Position numbers and translations under genes: made by a program | Shown: one piece after another, positions 25,898 through 37,572 of the stretch | Position numbering within the stretch: position 1 is the first letter of the stretch | Layout: each line of letters starts with the position of its first letter | Notes under the pieces: generated by a model | What the model was told of the DNA's origin: nothing | Database searches by the model: none | What the model saw: the letters and a program-made list of their open reading frames with translations, nothing else | NCBI GenBank assembly: GCA_036897445.1 | Contig: JAYMTL010000053.1 | Span: forward strand, 1-64,000 | Reading direction: 5' to 3' | DNA from: Pelargonium tetragonum | Taxonomy: Eukaryota > Streptophyta > Magnoliopsida > Geraniales > Geraniaceae | Length of the DNA stretch: 64,000 bases

Positions 25898-28800
25898 CTT
25901 ATTCCGGGTTTGTCCCAAATTTCTAATTAGTTTATTGAAATACGTAGGACTGAAAAATAGAAAAGCACGCTAGACTTAGCCACTTTTCTTTTTTATAAGT
26001 AGGCAAGAACCTGACCCTCGGGTTAACCCCAATCTCGTATACTTGCGGGTCCCTTAAGCTATATTACAGGATAATAAGTTTCGAAGCAAGGCTTTTTCTT
26101 TCCTTTTAAGTTACCTAAAAGGAGGCTTGGATTCCCCAAAAATACGGGGCAGCCTATAAAAGAGTAGAAAAGTCTAAAAAAAGCTAAACAATAAGCTAAG
26201 GGGGAGCATTCTAAGATTACATTTTTTAATAAGTACGTTGTTATAGTTTGTGAAAGAGTTACATAACTTTTGCGAAATTAAGAATATTTGAAACCCCTTA
26301 AGTTTTCCTGAGTCAGCTCTTGCTACAGTAATCCCAAAGTAAATTAGAAAGAATTTTAGTTTTGTTTTAAGATATAATAAAAGATTGCCCTTTTAAAATA
26401 TAGAAGTTTCTCTGACTTGTTCCATTTAATATAAGGACACTCCTTTTTTTAGACTATATATCTTTAGTAGAGAACCAAGTCCGGCATACTAAGTATTAAC
26501 CTTGCCTATGGAAAAATGAACTTTTAATTATGTAAATTAGATACTGCTTATATTTCTTGAAGTTATTCTTTAGAGAATTCAGTAGCAGAGTATTCAGTTA
26601 AGGGCTTACCTTTATATAATCACATTCCTCATCTATTTTCTTTACTTTTTGTCAAACTAGACACTGGGTATAAACTTATTGACCGAATAAGACATTTTAC
26701 TAGAAAGGTTTAGCGCGGATTCTTTTAGAGCCTGCTGTATACCCCTTACTGCACTCTTGAGTTAAGAACTGCTATGTAGGATTAATCTATCTCTGTAATT
26801 TGCGCGCATTTCTCTATACAACTCGGGCCCCCATTGAAATTGAAAGGCCTTTTTAGTAAAAAGAAAATCACTCCCCTATCCAACAAACTTAAAGGGCCGC
26901 TCATAAGTAAGGCTTTAATTATAGTTATGAAATTTTTTTGCTTTTTCCTTTGCTCTTTAATACCTATTCCGCTTCCGCTGAAAAAGAGCCCTCTTATCTC
27001 CAGAGCTACACGGGTTCCATTACACGGAATATGCCGGAATTTAGGGTTGTCTAGTTGAATAGCAGGTCTATATACATCTAGCAAATATCTATGAATATAA
27101 AAAAAATCAGAAAGAATCCGGACCTTCTAGACTCCTTAATCGGAAATCTAGTGCATAGCTATGAATCTTAAGATTCAAATACACTGACTTTTTATTATGA
27201 GTTTTGAAAGCAACTTAACTATTGAGTATTCTTCCCAAATGCATATGCTGCAGTGTTTAGTTATTATAAATTCTAATCCAAACACATAAAGTACATAAAA
27301 ATACGTGGGTATAATATATAGTGAAAACCCTATGCTGAAAAGTTTGCTTATTGCATTTTATGGGCAAGAAAAGAGCTCCTAATTGTACTGCTTGTATTGT
27401 ATAGATTTTCTCTTTCCAAACCCTTTTCCATTTTGAAAGAAATCCTATTTAGCTGGGTCCAGTAAACAAGAAGAGAAGGTCTGCTTTTGCTGTTGGATTT
27501 AGTGTAAGGTATTCATTATCTTAGATTAACCTTCCTAACGTTCTGATCGACTAACAATCTATTCAGAAGACTTCTCCACCTTTCTTTATTCTTTATATAA
27601 ACAAAAAATTCCGAAATAGGTGGATAATTTAGTCCCTGCTCCTTATATAATATGTGTTACACTAACAGGGTTTATCAATTGAAATCTACACAGGGAGCCC
27701 TGTAGTACTAACTAAAGTTTTTATGGATGGACCTTTCTTAAAAAATTTTTTCTTTCCTCATCAAATTTGAAGAGGTTTTTATCGGATTCCTGGACTATTC
27801 TTTAGTTATAAGAAAGTACTTCATAAAGTTTAACCAGTACTTTTCCTTAATTTTACCTTTCAGTGTAGTTACTCGTTGTTGTTGTGTCTCGGTTTGCCAT
27901 AATTAAGCTCGGACTTGTGTAAGGGGAATTGGGTTTCTAAAATCAGGTTAAGGAACCTTATATAATATAAAAGTAGACAAAGTACCCTATATAAAAATTC
28001 TAGTCTTTCCTAGGCCCTTTACCTACAATGGCGCGAGTTAGTATTAAATTTATGTGATATAAAGCAATTTTAGAAGAAGTCCCTACTTAATTGGTAATAG
28101 ATCTGGCAGGTTAGTCCCACAGATTGCAGTTGCTTTGAAAGTAATAAAGGTTTAGTATCTATGGACTCTGATTTCCGGATAAGATATATAAAAGAGAATT
28201 GTAGGCTTAGTACGGATAACAACCTCAGTAAATATTTGAATACCGAAGTGCAGTAAATACCTCCCCTTAGCTGGAAATGGAATCCTCTCAGTATCAGTAT
28301 CGGATCAATAGAATCCTCTGGGTTTGGGCGGATCCTTTTCATGCAACGAATTTTGACTCAATACACGGCGACTATAATAAGGTAGGGAAAAGCAAGGCAA
28401 ATACTATACCCGATAGAGTGAGAAGGAGTACTACAAAAGTTTCAAGTTACAGGCTACCCCAAAAAGTTTTATCAATTGCGAACAGTGGAACCCCCTCTGA
28501 AAAAGCTTTGCCGTATCCCCCTCAAGACATAAGCATAAGGATGTAAAAAGGAACCCTTTTTAAGAGATAGTCCATAGCCGGCCTAAAAGACAATTCACCC
28601 CAGATTAGTTTTATGCTTTAACTTCAGAAGTTTAAGAAAGCACCGCTTTTATTAGTGCCGTTGTTAAACACAATAGAAGCGTAAGATAATCATGGACTTA
28701 GCTTCCTATCTGTCAATTACTTTTAAGTTAAGGGCTAATGCGTTATACCCAAAAATTGACATTAGTAGCTTCTTCTTCCTTTAGAGAGGCCTTAAAATAA

Positions 28801-30118
28801 GTTTTTTGAGTCTAGATCTTACTAAAAAATATCGAAGCAACGCACTTTCATAAAAGTATATACTCCCTTAGTACTCCAAGGGTTCTCGCCCTAGATATGT
28901 CTTTAATAATATCGTTAATAGTTTTAGATCCTTATAACCTTATGCAGTAAGTTGGAAAGCTCTATTTTAGAGTCTTAGAAAAGAAATTCGAGCCATGATT
29001 TTCTAATTATTTCTCCAATAGCACAAAACTCGATAAAGGACCCCTCAGTCGTTTTCTGAAAGTTAGATTGCCTGGCACTTAATAAAAGGGACCACGATTT
29101 AGCCCAGAGCTATAAAAAAGTCTTTCATTTCTCATTTTTGCGTTGTATTACTTTTGCCAACATGAAAGCCTTAGGTTTAAACCAAGCACTTCCCAGGAGA
29201 GCCCAAGGCACTAAGTTCCACTATAATAATGTTATATTGAGGACTGAGACCGGCCCCTCTCGGTTTCTTTGCTCCGTTCTAGCAAAACTACGACTCCCCT
29301 TTTTGCCGATTATTCTCCTTTACCCATTCAAGTGTATTCTTAAGCAGTGCCAAAAATCCGCTTAGTTTAATACTTCAAAACTTGAGGAAGAGGAAATTCT
29401 CACGGGCCTTTTCTCTTCAAGGTTACTAAATCTATAACCAGGTCGCTTTTTTATTTCTGGATAGTCCGGATCCAAGGGGGCCTTTCTTTTTTCTATTTAG
29501 TTCCTAAACTGTAGTAAAGCTTTAGAGAGCTCGGAAAATGAGGCTCCTTATACCAGTACCTCAGTAAGTACTTTCCAGCAATTAGCGGGTTCTTCTCTAA
29601 TAACAAAACAGAGTATACAGATTTTGGAACTTCTAAGGTTTTTACTGAACTTGGATATACTTAAGAGAAGTTTTAGGTTTTCTTTATTTCCTGAGACAGA
29701 GCATTTTAGTTTATCCTTTAGAAGTCTAGGTTAAAGTCCAAATTCAACTTCCTTTATTTTGAAACCTTTGCGCTTCGTATTATGCCTTTAGGTTTCATCC
29801 GGATTTTCCCTTATCTTTCATCGAGTACTGTTAAAACCTTTTTCATACGGAAAAAAAAGCAGAAAGTTTCTTTTTTATTGATATGATAGAGCGCTTTTGC
29901 GCTTAGGGATACCCTGTGATAGAAGCATATCACATCCAGCAAGGTTCGGAGTTTTAAAATCCCTTTCGAGGATATAGCGACCTTTTAGGTAAACAAAAAA
30001 GCATTAAAATTAGTTAGGAAAAAATCTTAGTAATAACTCCTTATATCCTTATATTAATTCTTAATAAAGCCAATACTTCATAAGTCCTAACGAGTTGATA
30101 AGCCCCTTTACTAAGTGC

Positions 30119-30165
30119 TCTGGGATTAGAACCCGTGTCTTACTCTGTTACTGTACTCTAGTTAA
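30119..30165 (-). pseudogene. Partial tRNA-like relic, Glu-type 3' half
   Basis: On the minus strand, AAGACACGGGTTC followed by TAATCCC matches the variable loop and T arm of plant organelle tRNA-Glu (remembered as AAGACACGGGTTCGATTCCC). Upstream on that strand, TTAACTAGAGTA loosely resembles a D arm. The anticodon arm cannot be identified and the T stem is partly unpaired. It is best read as a fragment. Confidence 0.3.
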
Positions 30166-31959
30166 AGTTTTTAAGGAAGTAGTCTAGTTCAAAAAGATAG
30201 GTATGGTGAAGAGTAGCGCAGGTATTATCAAAAGTCACGAGAAAGAGATAGAGACTAAGAGAAGGGTCCGGTATTTAGATGTTGATAGGTATGAAAGCAG
30301 GTATCGTTTCCAAATTCCCGATAATAAAGACCCCCTTTTTATTAGATAGAAAAGTCTAACCTGGATTCTCTAATCGTAGTTAAGTAATTGTAAGAGTTTT
30401 AGTTTAGGAAGGTAAAGGGAGTAGAATTCGAATTGCTATTTTATATAAAGGAACGGGTCCCTTAGGAATCGGTTAACAAAACGGAAAGTTCGGATGCTGC
30501 TTCATAAATTTATTTGAAAAGGAATAAGACCGTGGCCCTGAAAACCCTTTGAGGTTTGTTTTATCCTTATGCCTATGGTATATCTTACTCAAAAATTAGG
30601 TTTATAGGGTACTTCCCCCATTTGCTGTGAGGCGAGCTCCAAAAAGTAAGACCTAGCTTCCGGTCGCTTAAATTACAGTAGGGTAGCTGTGCTAAATAAT
30701 TAAAATACTTTGATTTTTTTAGAAACCAATAACAAACAAAGAAGTCAAATCTTTGAGAATACCTGGCGTATCCCTAAGAGTTTGAGGACTTTTTTTGAAG
30801 AAAGGATCCTTAATTCTGCAATATTTCTAGTTTAAAGTGGGACTTCCCTGTAAAGATAAGCATTTTTCTATAGAGACTGAAGAGATAACTAAAATTCATT
30901 AAAAAGCTACTGACTTCTCACTCAACTTTTTGAAACTCTAAATTCTAAAAATTTGCTTAGACAGGTAGGAAACTAGGTACTCTGCCAATAAATAGTAAAT
31001 GGCGGGGGTTGCCTTGTCTTAACAGAAACACTCCTTTGTGAAAAATCTTAATAAGAAAACTGGACAGAATAGAGTTATTTATTTACTATAAGAGCACACT
31101 GCTATCTGACTGACGGAACTAAAAAGGCTTCTAAAATGAATTTGTATGTATACAAAGAATCTCTAAACTAATTTAGAATATCTATAGCATTCCTAGTTCA
31201 GATAAAGCAGAACAACAGGTCAAAACCGGGTCCAATTTCTATACTTGAAGTACTGTTTCTCCTCAGGGAGAATGGACAGATTTTTGGGGTAGATGAAGGT
31301 CGGACTAGGTTTGGTACTACTCTTTTTTAAACCAGGGTCTTTTTTTTGTTACGAATTATAAAATAACTTGAAACTGGATAAAGCTTTTAAAGCACTTGTT
31401 GTATGCGAGTACATATTCTAAAAAAAGTGTGTCAGCTTCTGTAGCTAATACTCCAATTTACTAAAAAACTATTCTCTGGATAAAGGCAAACGTTTTGCTT
31501 TTAATTAAAAGAGCTTTTCCCGTGGCAAAAAATAAGAACTTGTTAATTATATTACCTTTACTTAATTTTACATAATAAGGATTCAAAGGATACCAACTAG
31601 GATTCTTTCTCAGGTATCTGGTTTCGTTTATAGAGTATAGAGACTCTTTCTTCTTATTCTTCTTTCGATTGTGTTCAAAGTAAAAACACTATGGTAATGA
31701 ATTGTGACTCAATTTTTGGGGGTAGTTAGTTCAGCCGATTTTCTTTTTCAGTATAAATAAGTCACAGCCGATTTAAGCAGAAGACAAAAAGGGTTAAAGT
31801 CCGAAGACTAACTAAACTCAGAGGTACTCTTTATCATATGAATCATTCCTTAATTAAATTAACATAATATAAAATTGAAATTATGTTTCTTTAAGTATAC
31901 TTAAAATATATCTAGGATAGGAAATTTGTCTATGGACTATGGACACCCCCTAAGTCAAA

Positions 31960-32640
31960 CTGCTCTTTCATTTTTTAGACCCTCTATCAACAAACATCTA
32001 CACTTTCTTTTATTATAAAGGCAATGGACAACCCTAAAAAGACTTTGCGTAGCTATCTAAGACAAAGGGAAGGTTCAAATCACGAAGCATATACTACAAG
32101 AGCCCCACTTACTTTAACTTTTCATTCCTAACTTTTTTAAAGCTATACTTTTCCATCTCTTATCTTATAGTTAGCGGACTTACTCACATATGGGAAGGAT
32201 TCCTCTCTAGTTAAATTTGTTGAACTGAAATCCATGACTTTCATTTCAGCAGCCTCCTATTCAGTAACTTCTTTATTCCTATTATCCTATTATCTAGAAT
32301 CAAGAAACCTAGAAATTCCCAGGACTTATTGTACCTGTCTTCTTCTTGCAGCCTATTGAAACTATATTATTAGCAATACCTTTCCTCTTATTAGGCTGTT
32401 TTTTCAATCGTAAGATCACTGGGGCATACTTTGTTATAAAAATTTATAAGTTGATAAACGCTTGGTAAAGCAATTCTTATTTATTATTTCCTTATAGATT
32501 GACTTCAGCAATCACTACATTTATCTTTGTATTTCTTATTTCGGGATCAACTATATGGATTCCTTAGTATCAACATGCTGTTCCTACTCCTTATATTCAA
32601 AGTTAAAGTAAAACAAATTCAAATAAGAAGTAAAATATGA
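31960..32640. other. Third pyrimidine-rich block
   Basis: C/T-rich sequence with few G runs, in texture like 5640-10320 and 20690-22300. A T-arm-like GGTTCAAATCACG word sits at 32068-32080, next to GTAGCTATC. No coding region is seen. Confidence 0.35.
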
Positions 32641-32751
32641 TAGCAATCAAAAATATAGGTGACTTTTAAGTCACACTCTATAGATTAATGCGACAGGTTC
32701 CAAAAACTCATGAGGGCTTGTCATCTATTGTTTAGTAGAAAAAGTGTACAG

Positions 32752-32822
32752 TGGAATATTTCGAAGTGGTCAAGCACAGGTTCATGGAATCAGCATGCAA
32801 GGGTTCGATCCCTTTACTCCAG
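32752..32822 (+). pseudogene. trnQ: Decayed copy of mitochondrial tRNA-Gln
   Basis: The 71-nt stretch aligns end to end with the plant mitochondrial tRNA-Gln(UUG) as I remember it, at roughly 80% identity with one single-base gap. Conserved parts are TGGAATAT at the start, AAGTGGT in the D arm, CAGCATGCAAGGGTTCGA across the variable loop and T arm, and TTTACTCCAG at the 3' end. Damage: one acceptor mismatch, a mismatch in the anticodon stem, a T loop or stem one base short, and an anticodon loop reading TCATGGA, so U33 is lost and the anticodon position would read ATG rather than TTG. It is very probably a non-functional relic or a redundant copy of a gene elsewhere. A second, weaker copy lies at 53000. 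Confidence 0.6.
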
Positions 32823-33240
32823 TCCAGTTAGATGCATTTTCTATTTCTATAATTAGAAGTTTATTCTTATCGCAAAAGTACTAAATAGAATTTCTTTATA
32901 AATAAACAAGTGTCCGAGGATTTGCCCGAATTGGTTTAAAGAAGGAGTAATCCTATAAAGAAAAACCCTTTGATACGAGCTTTCTTTGCTATTTAAAAGA
33001 GCTCTCTCTAGAAAACTATAAAATTTGGAGCCCCAGCTATTTTTCTTCTATTCTATAAGAGGGTTGGTATACAGTAACTTCTGCAATGGGATTAGCCTAC
33101 TTTTGTCTCTTCGTCATTTTAATCACTTATATAGAAATCCCTATTCCCAGCCTTATGAATTACAAATCAAATCTAGTTGAAAGCCCCTGTAGCTAGTATA
33201 ATCCAAAGCTCCACTTTTTACGGTAATACAATATTTCTTT

Positions 33241-33275
33241 GTTCGGACATGCGCAGGTTCGAACTTACTCTCCAG
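33241..33275 (+). other. T-arm-like fragment
   Basis: GCGCAGGTTCGAACTTACTC plus TCCA resembles the 3' end of a tRNA such as plant mitochondrial tRNA-Tyr (remembered form CGTAGGTTCGAATCC with CTCTCCCA). An upstream GTAGCTAG word could be a D-arm remnant, but no cloverleaf can be drawn. Confidence 0.2.
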
Positions 33276-33945
33276 TATTAAAGTGATCTGGAATCCCAAA
33301 TTTCTTAAGGAGAAATCACCACTGTCTTGGTCTTGAGTTATATTCATTTCATAGCATGCAAAGAGCTACTTGGACTTGTTCTATCTTTTCCTAGCTCTTT
33401 CTAGCAGAGGAGCACCCTATCGAGTCTTTCCACACGGGGTTCCCTTATTCTTGATTCAGAAGCATATAGGCTTTCGGGAAATGAAATCTTTATATAGTAT
33501 TCCATTCAAAGATTAAAATTTTCTTCTTCGGGCCTCTTTTAAATAGTTTGTATTTGACTTATCCCTTGTTGCTAGGGCTCCTAATTCAGGGGAATCCGTA
33601 GTAAATAAAGCTTATCTTTATGAATTTGCGTACTATACCAACGGCCTATCACTTGTGATTTAATTAGTACTTTGTTCGCGATTCTTTTTGTAGAATTGTA
33701 GAATACTTGTTGAGTCCGGGTTTACAATAATTGTAATTGTGAAGCCTCATGAAAACCTTTGTAATAGACCTTATACTTATATGATAAATAAAGCCAACTT
33801 CGTTGGAAAAAAGTAAAGGCCAAGTGAGTCTACTAGAGGACATTAGTTATTTACATACTTTTGTTTTATCGCTAAAAAAATCCTATATCCAAAAGAATTT
33901 TTAGGAGGTTTTGTATCTATTTATACTTGACTTTAAAAAGCTAGT

Positions 33946-34010
33946 ACAATAACATCCGGGTAGAGCAAGGGCCTTCTTAGGTGTTTTGTTTGGGTTCAAG
34001 TCCTTTCAAG
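33946..34010 (+). pseudogene. tRNA-like relic, possibly Arg(UCU) type
   Basis: GGTAGAGCA, then GGGCCTTCTTAGG, then TTTGGGTTCAAGTCC occur at about the distances of a D arm, anticodon arm and T arm. The middle part loosely resembles the CTTCTAA anticodon loop of plastid tRNA-Arg(UCU). The anticodon stem pairs poorly. A tRNA-Gly origin fits the D and T arms almost as well. Confidence 0.25.
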
Positions 34011-36727
34011 TCAAGGGTTCCCTATCCAAAAAAGATGTTGAAGGGCTTCTAGTAAACTTTATTCTGAAGTTTGGCCCTTTAACTTAGCGGAAAATTATAG
34101 TTACAACTCAAATTTAGTATTCAAGTTTGGTTTCATTTAAAGGCATTGACAACATAGGTCTCTTTGATAGGGGTAAGATTGTGTGGTACTCGTGTTGTAT
34201 TGTAGCCCTAAGGAAAGTGCAAGGAAACAAAGACTAAAAAAATCTACTTAAGCTTGAAAATAGAAGAAAATTTTTCTTTTAGAATTAGTTAGGAAATGCA
34301 GGCAGAGATAGAAATACAAAAACCTTACTTGATCTTGATGTAGCAAGCTAGCAACTTTTTTGTCATTTTGGATGGAAGTTATCCTTTCTAACATGAACTA
34401 AATGAAAACTAAGGTTGGGCTTTTTTAGCCTATCAAAGTTTCTGTCATATAAATATTCTTGTCTATAAAATCCCAACACATTTTATGTTTGGAAGTCTTT
34501 TTAAAAGAATATAAATTAGTCTAGGGCAGAAAACTTGTTGTTATAAGGTTTTCCTCCTGTTCTACTTGTTTTCTAGTATCTTGGTCTCTGGCAGTAATAA
34601 AAAAAAAGAGAAGTAGGAGAATTTTCTAATCTTTTTAAGAGGTATTTCCCTAGTTTTAAGTAGTCGGTCATAAGGAATTCCTAATAGGTGTTGGGATACA
34701 GAGCCCTCATAATAGGACTAAATGTATATATATAAGTTATAAGTTTAAGTACTGAAAAGTCAGCAAAGTAAGAGCTTCCGGCAATAGGAAATTAAAGTAT
34801 ATCAAAGAGTTGCCTGTTCCTCGGTTTCCTATGATAGAAGTTGATAGAAGTATAAGTCGGTACCCTTCAGTAAAACTATTCCATATTCTTTAAGGTTCTA
34901 TTCTCTATATAGTACAACAAAAGCCAAGAGGAAGTTTACCTTAACAACGAATAGAACATCTAATATTATAATATATTAATCTTCCTATTTTAGGGTTTTG
35001 AGTAAGTTCTAGTCTTTCCAGGGCTTTCTCTGGGATATATTGCAAAGAAAGTGTTTCTCCGTGTTTTGCTGTCCTTTATAGTATCCGGGGCTGAGGAATT
35101 AAAAAGATGCTAAGGAATAAAAGAACCAAAGTCATTTTCAGGGCAGTAGGACTCATAAAGGGTTAAAGTTTTCCTTAGAATAGAATTCCTTTTTGTTTGT
35201 TTACGATAAAGAGTTTCCAGGTCTAGCTTCTAGGGAAAGGTAAAGGTTAATATATTACACCTTAATATAACTTTCAATCTAAGTTACATAAAACAAAGCC
35301 GGTGTCGCTCTAGCCCAGATTTTTCGATATAAAGGTTTAATTGACTTCTCTTAAGGGTATCCCGCGTTAGAGACAAGTAAAGAATCCCAATATAAAGACT
35401 ACTGCAACCCCCACGCTCTGGAGTGGCCTTAGCAGTCCTAATAAGGAATTCCTAAATTTTACAAGTTAAAAGTAGAAGTATATAGGCAAATCTTAAGAGA
35501 CCTGCATCCATTACATTTATCTATAGGGAATTGAGGAACTTACTGCAATTGAATAAAAAACCCGGGGTAGAGCTATAGTAAATCCTGTTTCATGTTCTCC
35601 AAAAACATAGACCTTACCCTTAATAAGGCACTGTTCCAAACACTTCGGCTTTTGTATTAAAAAATTCTGATAAGCAAAACTACTAAAAAAAACTACGCTC
35701 CCGTATTTAAAAGGGATGGCTTTGCTTCCAAGTAAACGGGTCTGGTTTACCGGAAAATTTATAATTATGTTTATAAGTATACTATACAGAACCTTAACTA
35801 ACAACTAATAAGGATTCTACTATTCAATAAGGTGGTATAGCTTAAAATAAAATAGGGAAGACTTCAAGGTCTTTTTTTTTTTCAAAAAGGCTGTAATACG
35901 TCTAGCGAAGAAGATTGAGGGGTTAACTAAACTGGGGGGATATTACCAAATGATGCTTAGTTTTTTGGTCATTGAATGGAACCAGATTAGTAACCAGGTT
36001 TAGAATACGAGCCTAAGCCCTCCAAATTTACTAACTAATTGCAGATATACTTTTGAACAAAGCAGCCCAATTATTCCCTAGACACCTTGAGTTGTAATCA
36101 AATTTGTAGTCTAAAACGCTACACAAAAGAGCAAGGATTTTTTTAGTATGCTTCGTAGCAGTTATTGTTCCTTAATGGATATGCTTTAGGTGGACCTTTC
36201 TATCACTTGGGATACTTTGAAAAATATTGATAATCAGGTTTCCTTTAATTTATTAAGTGACTCCCATAATTGTAAACTTGAAAGAGGCAAGCGCAGTCTA
36301 CTTACATTTATTTGCTATCTCGAGATTTATAAAATTACAGAGTTCTACTCATCTCAGGATTGTAATAAAACCCAATAGGGAAGTTGCAAACCAATACCTT
36401 GCTAAACGTAAGGTCTATCAAGAACTTTACAGTAACAAAAAAACAAATTAAAAAGGAATTTCTAGTTAGTGTTATCCTATCCCGCAACACATCCGCTATT
36501 TGGAAGCTCCTAAGTTTAGGTATTTTCTCTACTAAAAAGTGGACCACATTTAGCAACTAAAGCATTTATGGAATTTATAACTGAACTTTCATATTATCGA
36601 GTAACAATAGAAATTCGAGATTATAAGTAAAAAAGAACACCTTAACCTTAAAAGGGAGGAGTTAGATTGTCCAGTTTAGTTCAAACCTCGTTCTGAAGCT
36701 TCTTTATCAGTAGGATCACAAGGGCTT

Positions 36728-36762
36728 AAATGACTTACAAAAAAACCAAGTGTAAGTCATTT
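36728..36762. repeat. Inverted repeat, 11-bp perfect stem
   Basis: AAATGACTTAC and GTAAGTCATTT flank a 13-nt A-rich loop, followed by a short T run. It is terminator-like in form, with no gene upstream. Confidence 0.4.
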
Positions 36763-37503
36763 TTGGGTATAGGAATAAGGGTCCCCTCGGTAATGACTAA
36801 TCAGAGTTAACATTATAAAAAAGTATATGGAACCCCTTCTTATAGGTTTTAGAGGAGATACCTGTTTAGTTTAGTAGTTAACCTATATTCACAAGTAAGG
36901 AAACTTATGTGATCTTATAGAACTTAGGAGCTAGTATAGTATATTTGGTGTTGTTAGAGCAAGATGTAACAGTTACAGGCTCCATTCTTGATATACTCTG
37001 GAGGGTTCCTTGGTTTAGTACTATAAAAAATCCAAAAAAGAATTTTAGGCGCTCCTCTTATCTTAGACGAAATAATAAGACAGAAAACGGGGTATAATGG
37101 GTCCTTGTATGTATATTCTTTTTAGTTATCCAAATTATGAATAAAAAAAGGAATTTCTCAGTTTCATGAATGCGTAAATAATATTCGTTTTCCTGTGACT
37201 GTCCGTTTAAGATGTTATATATAATAGTCAAGAGCCTCTTTCAAATCTGGTAAAAGCGAGATACTCTAATTTTGGTATATTAAGGAGTGTCTTAACACTA
37301 TAAGCTTTACTGCAAGGTTATCCTATGATATAAGAGTGGGATCTTTAGTTTTTAAAGAAGGTCGATCTAGCCTAAATCTAAATGTAGTGAAACATAAGGT
37401 ATCAAAACAAGAGTAGTGCTCTAATATGCCAGGGCTCTCTAAGTAGCACTGAAGAAACCTTCTATCCCAACTCACCATAGAGGTAAGAACTGTATAATAG
37501 AAT

Positions 37504-37572
37504 AGGCATGAGTTTTTATTTCAGTTTTAGCTATCACATTCCGGAGTTTCAGGTAAAGAAAAACTCATGCCT
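37504..37572. repeat. Perfect 14-bp inverted repeat with 41-nt loop
   Basis: AGGCATGAGTTTTT and AAAAACTCATGCCT are exact complements, 41 bases apart. A rough hand estimate gives only a few hundredths of such a repeat by chance in 64 kb. The loop contains no recognisable gene. It may be a folded RNA element or the ends of a very small palindromic insertion. Confidence 0.65.

Larger units (their letters stand above)
22512..31959. other. Anonymous spacer with hairpins and tRNA-like relics
   Basis: No protein gene is supported. A 100-codon frame on the minus strand (26782-27084) and two of 89-90 codons near 28.1-28.5 kb look like chance: they resemble no family and overlap frames on the other strand. 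GGGCCC occurs at 22963, 24452 and 26825. Short hairpins and two minus-strand tRNA-like relics are listed separately. A 16-nt perfect palindrome (TTTAAGTATACTTAAA) is at 31890-31905. Confidence 0.65.

Noticed and set aside
26782-27084. 100-codon minus-strand frame, with a 74-codon plus-strand frame inside it
   Set aside because: Length is within chance expectation, the product resembles no family, there is no start-site signal, and opposing overlapping frames are typical of random open sequence.
28070-28546. Opposing frames of 90 and 89 codons
   Set aside because: No recognisable domain on either strand and no evidence of a start; consistent with chance.
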